From NCBI RefSeq assembly GCF_900406815.1, contig NZ_OVCN01000009.1, positions 92,291-156,290 on the forward strand: a stretch of 64,000 nucleotides of DNA, in the 5' to 3' direction. Under the pieces are notes generated by a model. The model saw only the letters and a list, made by a program, of their open reading frames with translations, was not told the DNA's origin and did not search any database. Below are positions 1-8,673 of this stretch, piece by piece. Both the position numbers and the translations under genes were made by a program. This DNA is from Acinetobacter haemolyticus (lineage in GTDB: Bacteria > Pseudomonadota > Gammaproteobacteria > Pseudomonadales > Moraxellaceae). How positions within the stretch are numbered: the first letter of the stretch is position 1; the number at the start of each line of letters is the position of its first letter.

Positions 1-742
1 TTCTAGCATTTGGATATAAACGAAGTAGATCTTTGACATTGGTATGGGTGGCGATTTCATCGTCGCTAGCCCAAAAAGAGGTGATAGGGCATAGAATTTC
101 TTGGTGATAATCTTCGAAAATACTTTTGCCAATCGCATTCATGACATAGCCTGGTTTGCTACAAAATTCTGCCCATTGCTGAGCGACTTTTTTAGGCAAA
201 TTTTCTCCCATACCAATAAATTGTGTGGCCCCATATCCTTTAATTAAACTTGAGATCGGAAAAATCACATTGAACATTACTGGCGCAAGTAACTTGGTTT
301 TACCTTTCAAACCTTTTACATGACCAGTAGAACCGGCGATTGCCAAAACTTTTGCCACTTTATGATAGTTTGGTGTAATGCCAAGGAGTTGTCCTCCAGC
401 ACTGTGTCCGACAATAATCACTTGTTCTGCATTTGTTCTTTTTAATAATGTTTCAATTGCAGCAGGGATATCGAGCATGCCCCAATCATTGATGCTGGCT
501 GTTGAATCTTTTAATGGGCCATGTAAGGAACCACCAATACCTCTAAAATCAAAACTAAGAACATTATATCCTTGTTGGCTTAACCACTCTGCAAAGGCAT
601 GATAAAAGGTTTTGGTTATACCCGTTGCTGGACAAATCAAGATAGGGAGTGCTTTAGTATTCTCTGTTTGAGCAGGATAGAATTGAGCAGCGAGTTGATA
701 GCCATCAATACAACTCATCCAAAATGATTCAAATGTTTTCAT
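1..742 (-). CDS. Alpha/beta hydrolase, 3' end outside window (partial)
   Basis: The minus-strand frame is open from the start codon to the window edge, about 245 codons, so the C-terminus is missing. It reads as a serine alpha/beta hydrolase: an early strand with a CPATG turn (oxyanion region), the FDFRGIGGS segment, and a nucleophile elbow GHSAGG with Ser near residue 114. A lid-like region and the start of the acid-bearing strand (FWASDDE) are visible. An in-frame ATG nine bases upstream (751) exists, but the AAGAG ribosome binding site lies only 1 base before it and 10 bases before the ATG chosen here. The substrate is unknown; the catalytic His lies beyond the window. Confidence 0.75.
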   Translation of the reverse strand, partial: MKTFESFWMSCIDGYQLAAQFYPAQTENTKALPILICPATGITKTFYHAFAEWLSQQGYNVLSFDFRGIGGSLHGPLKDSTASINDWGMLDIPAAIETLLKRTNAEQVIIVGHSAGGQLLGITPNYHKVAKVLAIAGSTGHVKGLKGKTKLLAPVMFNVIFPISSLIKGYGATQFIGMGENLPKKVAQQWAEFCSKPGYVMNAIGKSIFEDYHQEILCPITSFWASDDEIATHTNVKDLLRLYPNAR

Positions 743-877
743 CCAAGACATACTCTTTTTGATTCATTGTTCTACTTTACACAAGTTCCAAAAAGAAACT
801 TGATTGAAATGTGACTCCAAAGTCAAATTTTATGTAATATAGCGGCGAAAGGAAATTAAATTACTAAGGATGCTTTG

Positions 878-1333
878 ATGTATGTATTAAATACTGCAAC
901 GCAGATTGCAATTGTGTTTAGTGGGATATTTTTATGGGTAGGAATGCTTACTGGGGTTTGGAAATACTATCAGATTAGAAAAACTGAACAGGCGAGAGCA
1001 CATTACTATGTCGATATTGCTCATCGAAGTAGTCTGTTATATGCCGCAGCGAGTTTAATACTTGCGGCGCTTAGTTATTTTACGATTTTGGCTGAGTCAG
1101 TGGTCTTATTTTGTGTTATTGCAAATTTATTCTTTTTCGCTATGTCAATTTTCACTTATATCCTTCACGGCTTACTAAAAGATACAACCAATCAATTTAA
1201 ACAACCCCATCAATTAGGGCGTTTAACACTGCCTGCTTGGGCCATGACGATGATGATGTTGGCTTTAATTATAGTGGAACTTGGCGCAACAGGAATTTTA
1301 TTGTTGGGCACAATGTTAAGTTTTTGGAGTTAA
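878..1333 (+). CDS. Hypothetical four-helix membrane protein
   Basis: A 151-residue protein with four hydrophobic segments, roughly residues 7-27, 51-72, 76-98 and 123-147, and a short basic loop (KYYQIRKTEQAR) after the first. No catalytic motif is seen. AAGGA at 866-870 sits 7 bases before ATG 878, which decides the start over the in-frame TTG at 875. It is convergent with the next gene and they share a terminator. I do not recognise a named family; it looks like a conserved inner-membrane protein of unknown function. Confidence 0.7.
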   Translation: MYVLNTATQIAIVFSGIFLWVGMLTGVWKYYQIRKTEQARAHYYVDIAHRSSLLYAAASLILAALSYFTILAESVVLFCVIANLFFFAMSIFTYILHGLLKDTTNQFKQPHQLGRLTLPAWAMTMMMLALIIVELGATGILLLGTMLSFWS

Positions 1334-1334
1334 A

Positions 1335-1362
1335 AAAATGGATGATCACTCATCCATTTTTC
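1335..1362. terminator. Bidirectional intrinsic terminator
   Basis: AATGGATGA and TCATCCATT form a perfect 9-bp stem around TCAC, with A-rich sequence on the left and T-rich on the right. It serves both converging genes and overlaps the last codons of the minus-strand one. Confidence 0.8.
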
Positions 1363-1606
1363 CTAAAGAATTTTTCTTACGTGCTAGGCTTAATTGTCGA
1401 AATTTTTGGTCTACGACGGCCCAAACACAAAATGCCAATGAAACAATTAATGCATAAGCAAAATATTCAGGTTTTAAATTGCCTTTAATGACGCCTTGAA
1501 ACAATAATGTTGCCATTAGCGCAAGTGTCGTGATGGCATAAATAATTGAGTCATTGGTCTTCAGAGTGTTAATGAAGACTTGCTTGTTGAAATGTGTTGA
1601 TAACAT
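1346..1606 (-). CDS. Small two-helix membrane protein, unknown function
   Basis: An 86-residue protein beginning MLSTHFNKQ with two hydrophobic segments (about residues 22-40 and 50-68) and a basic tail (RQLSLARKK). The sequence AAGGAGGG lies immediately before an upstream in-frame ATG (1612) but 7 bases before ATG 1606, so the inner ATG is preferred; a longer frame reaches 1639. It overlaps the shared terminator at its 3' end. No family recognised. Confidence 0.6.
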   Translation of the reverse strand: MLSTHFNKQVFINTLKTNDSIIYAITTLALMATLLFQGVIKGNLKPEYFAYALIVSLAFCVWAVVDQKFRQLSLARKKNSLGKMDE

Positions 1607-2010
1607 CTCCATCCCTCCTTGTTGTGATGACAAAACCATGTGTTTTTGTCAGAATTGTTATTAAAGTTGTACTTGGAATTTTCAAACTTTTCAATAGCTA
1701 AATGCATTCTTTTTTAGGCGAATTATATATAAGGATTGATTTATATAACTTTTTGGTATTTTTTGTGTGAATTCACCCTATTTATTTGTTAAATATAAAG
1801 ACATTGTTATCTTTTTTAGTAACTGCCGAAAAGTAACTCATGGACAGAATTTGTTTAATTAGTGGTCATCAACTTAATTGTTGATTATTTTAAATTTAGT
1901 ACATGGAAAAATGATTTGTCGTAAACAAAAAATGAACATTGGATAAAAGAACATTCTTTGTATAGCTAAAATCATGTTTGGGTAAAACATCATTTTAACG
2001 ACAAATCATT
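1607..2010. other. AT-rich intergenic region
   Basis: About 400 bases with no convincing coding frame. It should hold the promoter of the minus-strand gene ending at 1346. The only clear structure is the widely spaced inverted repeat at 1908-2012 listed separately, and a small dyad ATCAAC/GTTGAT near 1868-1885. Confidence 0.5.
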
Positions 2011-2012
2011 TT
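1908..2012. repeat. 15-bp perfect inverted repeat with 75-bp spacer
   Basis: AAAATGATTTGTCGT at 1908-1922 is exactly complementary to ACGACAAATCATTTT at 1998-2012. The right arm overlaps the stop codon of brnQ. It could be a long-loop terminator for brnQ or the ends of a tiny decayed element; no target-site duplication is evident. Confidence 0.6.
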
Positions 2013-3312
2013 AGTCTTTACTCATAACCATTCGATCTATCACAATCGCGCAGACGAGAACGATCAAGGATGGTAGTAACCATGCAAGATTTTGTTCATT
2101 TAATGGTAATTGTTCGATAAAACTAGGTAGATAGGTTTCAAAACCTGCAGCTTTTATGGCTTCGATAATTCCAAAGAAGAAGGCAATCGCAGTTACTGAA
2201 CCGACCACAAGAGAAGGTTTTTTCCAATATTTCCAGAAAAAGCTCAGCATGATCACAACAATTGCAGGTGGATAAATCGCACTCAACACTGGAACAGAGA
2301 AAGCGATTAGCTTAGTTAAGCCCAGATTTGAAATTAATAAAGACAAGCCGGTAAGGATGAAGACCAATAACTTATACGGTAAACCTGTTAACTCCGTAAA
2401 GTATTCAGCACATGCACATGTTAAACCAATCGCTGTGACCATACAGGCAAGGAAAATTAAACCTGTCAGGAAATAAGAACCATAATCACCAAACGCATGT
2501 TGGACATAAGCATGGAGGATGATTGCACCATTGTCTGCATTGGCTGCAACTTCATGACTGCCTAAACCCAGTTTGAATAAACTTATATAGACAAGGGTTA
2601 AACCTAAACCTGCAATTAAGCTAGCGATGATGGCGTATTTGGTAATGAGTTTGGAATCAGTGACCCCACGTGAATGAATCGCCTGAATGATCACAATACC
2701 AAATACAAGTGCACCTAAGGTATCCATGGTTAAATAACCACTTACAAAACCTTCAGAAACTGGGCTAGCAATATAGTTATTGATTGGTGGTGAAATCAAT
2801 CCTGTCGGAATCGCAAATGCCGCAATCCCTAATATGGCCAGTGCAATGATTTTTAAGGGTGCAAGTACATGACCAACTGTATCTAAAAGCTTGTTTGGAT
2901 ACAAAGACACAGCCATGACAAAAACAAAATAAATGATACTGTAGATGAATAGACTGCTATTTGAAGTCCCAAAATAAGGTGCAAATCCGATCTCATACGA
3001 AACGGTTGCTGTGCGTGGTGTAGCAAACAGTGGTCCTACAGTTAGATAACAGACGATCGTGAGAAGTAAACTCGAAAAACGTCCTAGGGGAGAGCTGATG
3101 ATTTCAATTGAGCCTTGCATACGGGACAAAGCCATAATTGTGATTACAGGTAGACCTACTGCTGTGATTAGAAATCCAAAAGCAGCTAGCCATACATGTT
3201 CACCAGCTTGTTGAGCAACAATAGGTGGAAAAATAATATTACCTGCACCGATGAACAGTGCGAAGGTCATAAAACCTAAGGCAATAATATCTCCTGTACG
3301 GAGTTGGTTCAT
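2011..3312 (-). CDS. brnQ: Branched-chain amino acid:cation symporter BrnQ (LIVCS family)
   Basis: A 433-residue, about 12-helix inner-membrane protein that would import Leu, Ile and Val with Na+ or H+. The N-terminus carries the family signature: DIIALGFMTFALFIGAGNII at about residues 7-26 followed by FPPIVAQQAG. Other family-like segments are GPLFATPRTATVSYE and the helix-rich C-terminus. The frame extends upstream to a TTG at 3375, but that would add 21 polar residues; starting at ATG 3312 gives the usual family length. No strong ribosome binding site supports either start. The transcript probably ends at or past the inverted repeat 1908-2012. Confidence 0.92.
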   Translation of the reverse strand: MNQLRTGDIIALGFMTFALFIGAGNIIFPPIVAQQAGEHVWLAAFGFLITAVGLPVITIMALSRMQGSIEIISSPLGRFSSLLLTIVCYLTVGPLFATPRTATVSYEIGFAPYFGTSNSSLFIYSIIYFVFVMAVSLYPNKLLDTVGHVLAPLKIIALAILGIAAFAIPTGLISPPINNYIASPVSEGFVSGYLTMDTLGALVFGIVIIQAIHSRGVTDSKLITKYAIIASLIAGLGLTLVYISLFKLGLGSHEVAANADNGAIILHAYVQHAFGDYGSYFLTGLIFLACMVTAIGLTCACAEYFTELTGLPYKLLVFILTGLSLLISNLGLTKLIAFSVPVLSAIYPPAIVVIMLSFFWKYWKKPSLVVGSVTAIAFFFGIIEAIKAAGFETYLPSFIEQLPLNEQNLAWLLPSLIVLVCAIVIDRMVMSKD

Positions 3313-3606
3313 AAAAGCGGGATGATTAAATAAAAGTGCGGATTTTAGAACAGAAAGATGATCAATTGAAACCAATTTTATGTGAAAACTGGTTTATTTT
3401 TGACTAAAAAGCACATGTAAAAAACAAAATATGATTTTGATTCATTTGATGGATCGATAAGTGTTTAAAAGTGCAGCAGATTAAGTGGCTTATCGTTTCT
3501 CTCTATAATTGGTATTGAAATTAAATGTAAAATAAAAGTGTTATTTTAGTCATAAAATGATTGAAGATTTTTCTTTTGAAGCGTAAAACTATTCCCCATA
3601 CCTATT

Positions 3607-3632
3607 GTAGCTTCTCTTTTAAGCTACTTTTT
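3607..3632 (+). terminator. Intrinsic terminator upstream of map
   Basis: GTAGCTT / AAGCTAC (7-bp stem, 7-base loop) is followed by five T residues. It lies in the 354-base gap between brnQ and map with no plus-strand gene before it. It therefore ends either a small RNA or an attenuated map leader. The rest of the gap (3313-3606) holds no coding frame that I can support. Confidence 0.65.
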
Positions 3633-3666
3633 GAATTGAAATTGTTTTTTATAAGGAATATCTCGA

Positions 3667-4461
3667 ATGAGAGCTTCTACTGTGACCATTAAGACTGAAC
3701 AAGATATTGAGAAATTACGTATCTCTGGACGTTTAGCGGCACAAGTATTAGAAATGATCGGACCTTATATTAAACCCGGCGTTTCAACTGAGTATTTAGA
3801 TGATATCTGTAATGATTACATCGTAAATACATTACAGGTTATTCCAGCGAATGTGGGTTACCACGGCTTTACCAAGACCACTTGTATTTCTGTTAATGAA
3901 GAGGTCTGCCATGCAATCCCTTCTGCTAAAAAGATTTTACAGGATGGTGATATCCTAAACATTGATGTGGCCGTGATCAAAGACGGGTATTTTGGTGATA
4001 CAAGTCGTATGTATTTTGTGGGTGAGCCAAGTCCAGCAGCTAAAAAATTGGTTGAAACCACTTATGAAGCAATGTTAGCTGGTATTCATACAGTTAAACC
4101 TGGTGCGACTTTAGGGGATATTGGTTACGCAATTCAATCTGTGGCTCATCGCGAGGGCTATAGCATTGTTCGTGAGTATTGCGGGCATGGTATTGGACGT
4201 GTTTACCATGAGCAGCCAAATATTTTGCACTATGGTCAAAAAGGTCAAGGCATGGTGTTAAAGAAAGGTATGGTATTTACCATTGAACCTATGGTGAATG
4301 CAGGAAAACCTTTTGTAAAAGAGTTAAGCGATGGTTGGACTGTCATCACACAAGATAAATCTTTGTCCGCGCAATGGGAGCATATGGTTGCTGTGACTGA
4401 TGATGGTTTTGAGTTACTCACACCATGGCCAAATGGAACAGGAAATTATCCACCTGTTTAA
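3667..4461 (+). CDS. map: Methionine aminopeptidase type I
   Basis: Cytosolic metalloprotease that removes the initiator Met from new proteins. The 264-residue length is normal for type I without an N-terminal zinc domain. All five metal ligands are in place: Asp100 (NIDVAV), Asp111 (FGDTSR), His174 (GHGIGR), Glu207 (FTIEPM) and Glu238 (WEHMVAV), exactly three positions after the E. coli numbering. AAGGA sits 9 bases before ATG 3667. A second terminator at 4493-4520 follows it. An upstream terminator at 3607-3632 hints at a leader transcript. Confidence 0.97.
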   Translation: MRASTVTIKTEQDIEKLRISGRLAAQVLEMIGPYIKPGVSTEYLDDICNDYIVNTLQVIPANVGYHGFTKTTCISVNEEVCHAIPSAKKILQDGDILNIDVAVIKDGYFGDTSRMYFVGEPSPAAKKLVETTYEAMLAGIHTVKPGATLGDIGYAIQSVAHREGYSIVREYCGHGIGRVYHEQPNILHYGQKGQGMVLKKGMVFTIEPMVNAGKPFVKELSDGWTVITQDKSLSAQWEHMVAVTDDGFELLTPWPNGTGNYPPV

Positions 4462-4492
4462 TATTTCTTAGACTGTTAGATGAATAAAGCGA

Positions 4493-4520
4493 AAGGTTCG
4501 ATTTAAGATCGAACCTTTTT
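4493..4520. terminator. Bidirectional terminator between map and LysR gene
   Basis: AAGGTTCGAT / ATCGAACCTT is a perfect 10-bp stem with a 5-base loop and a T tail in the plus direction. It overlaps the stop codon of the converging LysR gene. Confidence 0.85.
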
Positions 4521-5423
4521 TGTTGTGCACTGAGCTAACTCTTCCACTAGATAATCAATAAAAACGCGCACCGCAGGCAGTAGTCCTCGTCGTGAAGGAT
4601 AAACAGCATGGAAAATACCATGAGGTGCCGTCCATTCTGGTAATACTCTGACCAGTTGCCCTGATTCTACAAAGTTTTGGGCAATACTATCCGGTAATAA
4701 TGCAATTCCACAGTTTTGACTGGCTAGCTCAGTTAACATCAATAAATTTGAGCCCATAATCACGGGATTAACCTTAATCTTCTTTTGAATATTATTCGGT
4801 CCAGATAGTAAAAACTGTTGATCAAGATGATCTTCAGACATACTGATGATGCGATGATCAGTGAGTTGTTCCGGTGTGGTGATATGACCAAACTCGTTTA
4901 AATAGGCCTGACTTGCGAAAAGTCGTTGTTCGATTGTTTCAAACTGTCTTAAAACCAAGTTAGGGTCTTCATCAAGATTCGAGCGGACGCGTAGTGCGAG
5001 ATCAATTCCTTCGTTAATCACATCAACCCGACGGTTACTAACCAGCATTTGCACTCGTACTTCAGGATATTTTTTTAGAAAAGCGGGTAGGATTTTAGCC
5101 ATTTGGTTTTGAGCTATATCTACAGGTACGCTGACTTTAATTACACCTCTAGGTTCGCTGCTTAAATGGTTGACTACATCATGTGCAGCTTGTGCAGCAT
5201 TCATCATGACTTGTGCATGACGATAGACATCCATACCAATATCTGTAACTGCAAAATGTCGAGAACTACGTTGAATTAAGCGTACACCGAGTTGCTCTTC
5301 GAGGTTGTAAACGCGCCGACTGAGTTTTGATTTTGGAATATCAGTTGCGCGTTCAGCCGCACTAAACCCACCATGTTCAACGACTAGCGCAAAACAGTAA
5401 AAATCATCTAAATCGGTTAGCAT
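4503..5423 (-). CDS. LysR-family transcriptional regulator
   Basis: A 306-residue protein with an N-terminal winged helix-turn-helix (about residues 5-64, with GGFSAAERATDIPKSKLSRR as the recognition part) and a substrate-binding domain from about residue 90 (IKVSVPVDIAQNQMAKILPA) onward. The style, with short RSSRHFAVTDIG wing and VNEGIDLALRVR segment, resembles the DmlR/YafC-like branch. Its effector and targets are unknown. It is divergent from the small gene at 5552, and two copies of ATTCGATATTTT lie in the shared gap, so autoregulation and control of the neighbour are plausible inferences. Confidence 0.9.
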   Translation of the reverse strand: MLTDLDDFYCFALVVEHGGFSAAERATDIPKSKLSRRVYNLEEQLGVRLIQRSSRHFAVTDIGMDVYRHAQVMMNAAQAAHDVVNHLSSEPRGVIKVSVPVDIAQNQMAKILPAFLKKYPEVRVQMLVSNRRVDVINEGIDLALRVRSNLDEDPNLVLRQFETIEQRLFASQAYLNEFGHITTPEQLTDHRIISMSEDHLDQQFLLSGPNNIQKKIKVNPVIMGSNLLMLTELASQNCGIALLPDSIAQNFVESGQLVRVLPEWTAPHGIFHAVYPSRRGLLPAVRVFIDYLVEELAQCTTKKVRS

Positions 5424-5445
5424 TATTCAATTCCATTTCTGCAAC

Positions 5446-5499
5446 ATTCGATATTTTATAGATTTGTCGTTGCAAAAATAAGAGCGTATTCGATATTTT
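5446..5499. promoter_or_regulatory. Paired ATTCGATATTTT direct repeats in LysR divergent promoter region
   Basis: ATTCGATATTTT occurs exactly at 5446-5457 and 5488-5499, 42 bases apart (four helical turns), between the LysR gene and the divergent small gene. They are candidate regulator sites, although direct repeats are not the classical LysR dyad. Confidence 0.4.
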
Positions 5500-5551
5500 T
5501 TGTGAAGTAAAAAGTCCTTTATAATTCAGAAAATTTTTATGATCGATAAAT

Positions 5552-5875
5552 ATGACTTATCAACTCTTTGAAGTATCTGATGCTAGTGCGAATATTAGCT
5601 GTCCTTATTGTGACCAAGCAGTTTTAGATTGGACGCAAGAGCAATATATACAACCATGTGAACATACTTTGTTTATGGCAATGGATTTAGGGTTTGAGTT
5701 CATTGCTGATCGTTTTGAAGCAGCTTTGTCTCAATCAGTGGATGAAATTCACGATGATCCTAATATGAACATCTATGCAACAGTGACTCAGGCAAAATAC
5801 TTAAATATACAGATTTTTAAAGCAGATTTGGGCGTGGAAGGGATGTTTCGTTATATCGGGTTTAGTAAAGACTAA
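5552..5875 (+). CDS. Hypothetical small acidic protein with CPYC motif
   Basis: A 107-residue soluble acidic protein. A CPYC pair (Cys17, Cys20) and a downstream CEH (near residues 36-38) could bind a metal ion or be redox active; this is inference. No helix-turn-helix, signal peptide or membrane segment is seen. It has its own terminator at 5899-5928 and is divergent from the LysR gene. No family recognised. Confidence 0.65.
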   Translation: MTYQLFEVSDASANISCPYCDQAVLDWTQEQYIQPCEHTLFMAMDLGFEFIADRFEAALSQSVDEIHDDPNMNIYATVTQAKYLNIQIFKADLGVEGMFRYIGFSKD

Positions 5876-5898
5876 GACTTTCTATTCTCAATTTCCAA

Positions 5899-5928
5899 TA
5901 AAAAAGCCAATCATATGATTGGCTTTTT
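5899..5928. terminator. Bidirectional intrinsic terminator
   Basis: AAAAAGCCAATC ATAT GATTGGCTTTTT is a perfect palindrome. It lies between the converging CPYC gene and grxD. Confidence 0.88.
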
Positions 5929-5938
5929 GCTTGATAGC

Positions 5939-6280
5939 TTATGCTTCAGGCGCTGGGCTGTATTGTTCTACTAATGGTTTTAACTCACCATTTTGGAACA
6001 TTTCAAGCATGATATCGCTACCACCAATTAACTCGCCATTAATCCAAAGTTGTGGAAAAGTAGGCCAGTTTGCAATTTGAGGTAAAGTTGCACGAATATC
6101 TTGATTTTCTAGGATATTTACATAGGCAAATGGACGACCAATTTGGCTAAGTGCTTCTACTGCACGAGCAGAAAAACCACATTGCGGGAATTGTGGAGTG
6201 CCTTTCATGTAAAGTAAAACAGGGTGTTTCGCAATTTGATCACAAATTAACGCTACTGTATCACGCGCTTGTTCCGTCAT
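5939..6280 (-). CDS. grxD: Monothiol glutaredoxin, Grx4 family
   Basis: A 113-residue cytosolic protein with the monothiol active site CGFS in the context GTPQFPQCGFSARA. It also has the family glutathione/cluster-binding WPTFPQLWI and GGSDIMLEM segments. Grx4 proteins bind a bridging [2Fe-2S] cluster with glutathione and traffic iron-sulfur clusters. The frame reaches a TTG at 6295, but that TTG lies inside the GAGGA ribosome binding site; ATG 6280 is 8 bases past it and is the start. Confidence 0.96.
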   Translation of the reverse strand: MTEQARDTVALICDQIAKHPVLLYMKGTPQFPQCGFSARAVEALSQIGRPFAYVNILENQDIRATLPQIANWPTFPQLWINGELIGGSDIMLEMFQNGELKPLVEQYSPAPEA

Positions 6281-6447
6281 TAGATAGATCCTCAACTAAA
6301 CTTCCGACATTATATACCTAAAAAAATCGCTTCGCCGAGCATTGCCTAAGATTTTTCTTGTATAAATGTGAGTTTATGCTTTCAATCTATGCAAGTTTTT
6401 GCTTATATAACTTTTTTCCACACAACTACTGATAGATTGAGTTTGTT

Positions 6448-7662
6448 ATGACAAATATTACTCTTGCTCCTGTGCAACCTGATCAACCGTCACATCTTAT
6501 GGCAACCTATGGTCGCCAAGCGATCAGTTTTGTGCGAGGACGAGGGGCGTATTTATATACAGCAGAAGGGACAGAATATCTCGATGCTTTGACGGGGATT
6601 GCAGTATGTGGTTTAGGGCATGCACATCCAGTGATTGCATCTGCTATTGCTGAACAAGCTGCAACATTAGTACATACCAGTAATTTATTTGAAATCCCTT
6701 GGCAAACTGCAGCAGCGCAGAAACTTGCTGAAGTCTCTGGTATGGAAGAAATTTTCTTTTCGAACAGTGGTGCTGAGTCAAACGAGGGTGCAATTAAAAT
6801 TGCACGTAAGTTTGGCTCACAACAAGGGATTGCGAATCCTAAAATTATCGTAGCTGAGCAATCGTTCCATGGACGTACACTGGCAACTTTGTCAGCGACA
6901 GGCAATAAGAAAGTTCAAGAAGGTTTTGCGCCATTAGTCGACGGCTTTGTTCGTGTGCCTTTTGGAGATATTGAAGCAATTCAAGAAGCAGCGATTCACC
7001 ATCCCGATATTGTTGCGATCCTGATTGAACCAATTCAAGGTGAAGGTGGTGTCAATACTGCACCGCAAGGTTTTAGTTATCTAGAAGAAGTACGTGCGTT
7101 ATGTAATCAGCATAATTGGCTGATGATGCTCGATGAGATCCAAACTGGAAATGGACGTACTGGTAAATATTTTGCTTATCAACACACCAGTATTATTCCT
7201 GATGTAATGACGACTGCTAAAGGTTTAGGTAATGGATTTCCCGTAGGTGCTGTGATGACCCAAGGAAAAGCTGTTGGAATACTCGGCGCTGGTAGTCATG
7301 GTTCAACTTATGGCGGAACTGTATTGGGTTCACGTGTGGTTTATACCGTAATTGATACGATTCAGCAGGAAAATGCAGTAGAGAATGCTGCTACAGTAGG
7401 GGCATATATAGTTGATCAACTAAGAACACAACTTGCTGAAAACAATGTCCAAGTGCGCGGTTTTGGTATGATGATCGGTATTCAACTCCCTAAGGATTGT
7501 GCTGAATTAGTTGCGATTGCACGTGATCAGTATAAATTGATTATCAATGTAACTGCGGGTTCAGTTGTTCGTCTATTACCACCGTTAAATATGACTCAAG
7601 CACAGGCAGATGAATTATTACAGCGTCTTGTTCCTGCCATTCAAAACTTTTTAGCCGCATAA
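6448..7662 (+). CDS. argD: Acetylornithine / succinyldiaminopimelate aminotransferase
   Basis: A class-III PLP-dependent aminotransferase of 404 residues, the normal length. It would convert N-acetylglutamate semialdehyde to N-acetylornithine in arginine synthesis, and probably acts in lysine synthesis too. Seen motifs: SNSGAESNEGAIKIAR (phosphate and substrate contacts), SFHGRTLATLS, the MLDEIQTGNGRTGK acidic strand, and the Schiff-base lysine Lys258 in TTAKGLGNG. The start ATG 6448 has only a weak ribosome binding site (GATTGAG). It is a single-gene unit with a terminator at 7675-7708. ArgD and other class-III ornithine-type transaminases are hard to separate by eye; the QLPKDCAELV/RLLPPLN C-terminus suits ArgD. 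Confidence 0.92.
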   Translation: MTNITLAPVQPDQPSHLMATYGRQAISFVRGRGAYLYTAEGTEYLDALTGIAVCGLGHAHPVIASAIAEQAATLVHTSNLFEIPWQTAAAQKLAEVSGMEEIFFSNSGAESNEGAIKIARKFGSQQGIANPKIIVAEQSFHGRTLATLSATGNKKVQEGFAPLVDGFVRVPFGDIEAIQEAAIHHPDIVAILIEPIQGEGGVNTAPQGFSYLEEVRALCNQHNWLMMLDEIQTGNGRTGKYFAYQHTSIIPDVMTTAKGLGNGFPVGAVMTQGKAVGILGAGSHGSTYGGTVLGSRVVYTVIDTIQQENAVENAATVGAYIVDQLRTQLAENNVQVRGFGMMIGIQLPKDCAELVAIARDQYKLIINVTAGSVVRLLPPLNMTQAQADELLQRLVPAIQNFLAA

Positions 7663-7674
7663 GTCTTATATTTA

Positions 7675-7708
7675 AAAAAATGGGCAATTTAAAAATTGCC
7701 CATTTTTT
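7675..7708. terminator. Bidirectional terminator after argD
   Basis: AAAATGGGCAATTT and AAATTGCCCATTTT form a long stem with flanking A and T runs. It is shared by argD and the converging CBS gene. Confidence 0.88.
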
Positions 7709-7722
7709 GATAATTCGAAAAT

Positions 7723-8154
7723 CTAGCCTGAAATATATTGTTGTAATTGTTCAATTAGAATACGTTGATCGTCCATAGCTGCTTTCACTAAATCACCGAT
7801 AGAAATAAAACCAACCAGTTTGTCATTTTCTAATACTGGTAAATGACGCAAATGACGATCCGTCATTAGCTGTAAGCATTCTTCAACTGTGTTGTTTAAA
7901 CCTACGGTGATGACTTTAGAAGTCATAATATCAGCAACCAATGTGCTATTTGATGAACGTTCCATCAATGCAATCTTACGGGTATAGTCACGTTCAGAAA
8001 AAATCCCAATGACTTTTTCATCCTCTGCAACGACTAAAGCACCAACACCTTTGTCTGCCATAATTTTAATTGCTTCAAGTACAGTCGAATTTGGTGAGAT
8101 TGTAAAAATGGATTGTTCAGCTTTATTTTTGATGACTTGAGCAACGATTGTCAT
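7723..8154 (-). CDS. Tandem CBS-domain protein
   Basis: A 143-residue soluble protein made only of two CBS motifs, about residues 15-65 and 75-130. The repeated signatures are VLEAIKIMADKGVGALVV...GIFSERDYTRKI and VEECLQLMTDRHLRHLPVL...GFISIGDLVK. CBS pairs commonly sense adenine nucleotides; the ligand here is unknown. AGGTGGA lies about 7 bases before the ATG at 8154. Confidence 0.9.
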   Translation of the reverse strand: MTIVAQVIKNKAEQSIFTISPNSTVLEAIKIMADKGVGALVVAEDEKVIGIFSERDYTRKIALMERSSNSTLVADIMTSKVITVGLNNTVEECLQLMTDRHLRHLPVLENDKLVGFISIGDLVKAAMDDQRILIEQLQQYISG

Positions 8155-8295
8155 TGTTTATTCCACCTGTGTTGTATTGTCGTTTTCATTTAACTTAACG
8201 GTATTTTTTTTAATTGCAAAGCCCTAATTGCAGCTTAATGATGACTTTTTAAACATATTCTGAATAAAAATATGCATTGATGTCGCTAATTTCTC

Positions 8296-8673
8296 CTAAA
8301 CAGCAATAGCTGTTTGATGATGCATGAAGAAAAAGTGCTGCATCTGCTGTGTAGAGAGTTTAAATTTGCAATGAGATGAATTAAATAAAGCTGGTTCTAC
8401 CTGCAAACGTGTAAGTAGGGGAAGTAGGGATTCATGAAAATCCTTTGATGTGATTTTACGTGGTTTATAGTGTTTCCAATTCGACTGAGCATAGCGATGC
8501 GCTTGAACACCATTGAGCCAGAAGGGGAATAAATGTCCATTTTGATCGGACTTAATCGCCCAACCTTCATGATAAAGACCCCAAAGAACTCCGCAATACA
8601 TCATTGTTTTTAGAATTGATATTTTAATCATCAACTCTCGCGAGACTGGTTTGAAATGATTGAACCGATACAT
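8296..8673 (-). CDS. DUF2750-like protein
   Basis: A 125-residue protein. The core VLWGLYHEGWAI followed by HLFPFWLNGVQAHRYAQSNW and ITSKDFHESLLPLL fits the DUF2750 pattern as I remember it (a tryptophan-rich small bacterial domain of unknown function). In-frame ATGs at residues 15, 24 and 25 are possible alternative starts and none has a strong ribosome binding site. The gap 8674-8903 downstream of its start holds no coding frame that I can support. Confidence 0.6.
   Translation of the reverse strand: MYRFNHFKPVSRELMIKISILKTMMYCGVLWGLYHEGWAIKSDQNGHLFPFWLNGVQAHRYAQSNWKHYKPRKITSKDFHESLLPLLTRLQVEPALFNSSHCKFKLSTQQMQHFFFMHHQTAIAV

Noticed and set aside
6507..7033. Minus-strand frames inside argD
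   Set aside because: Shadow frames opposite a well-supported aminotransferase.
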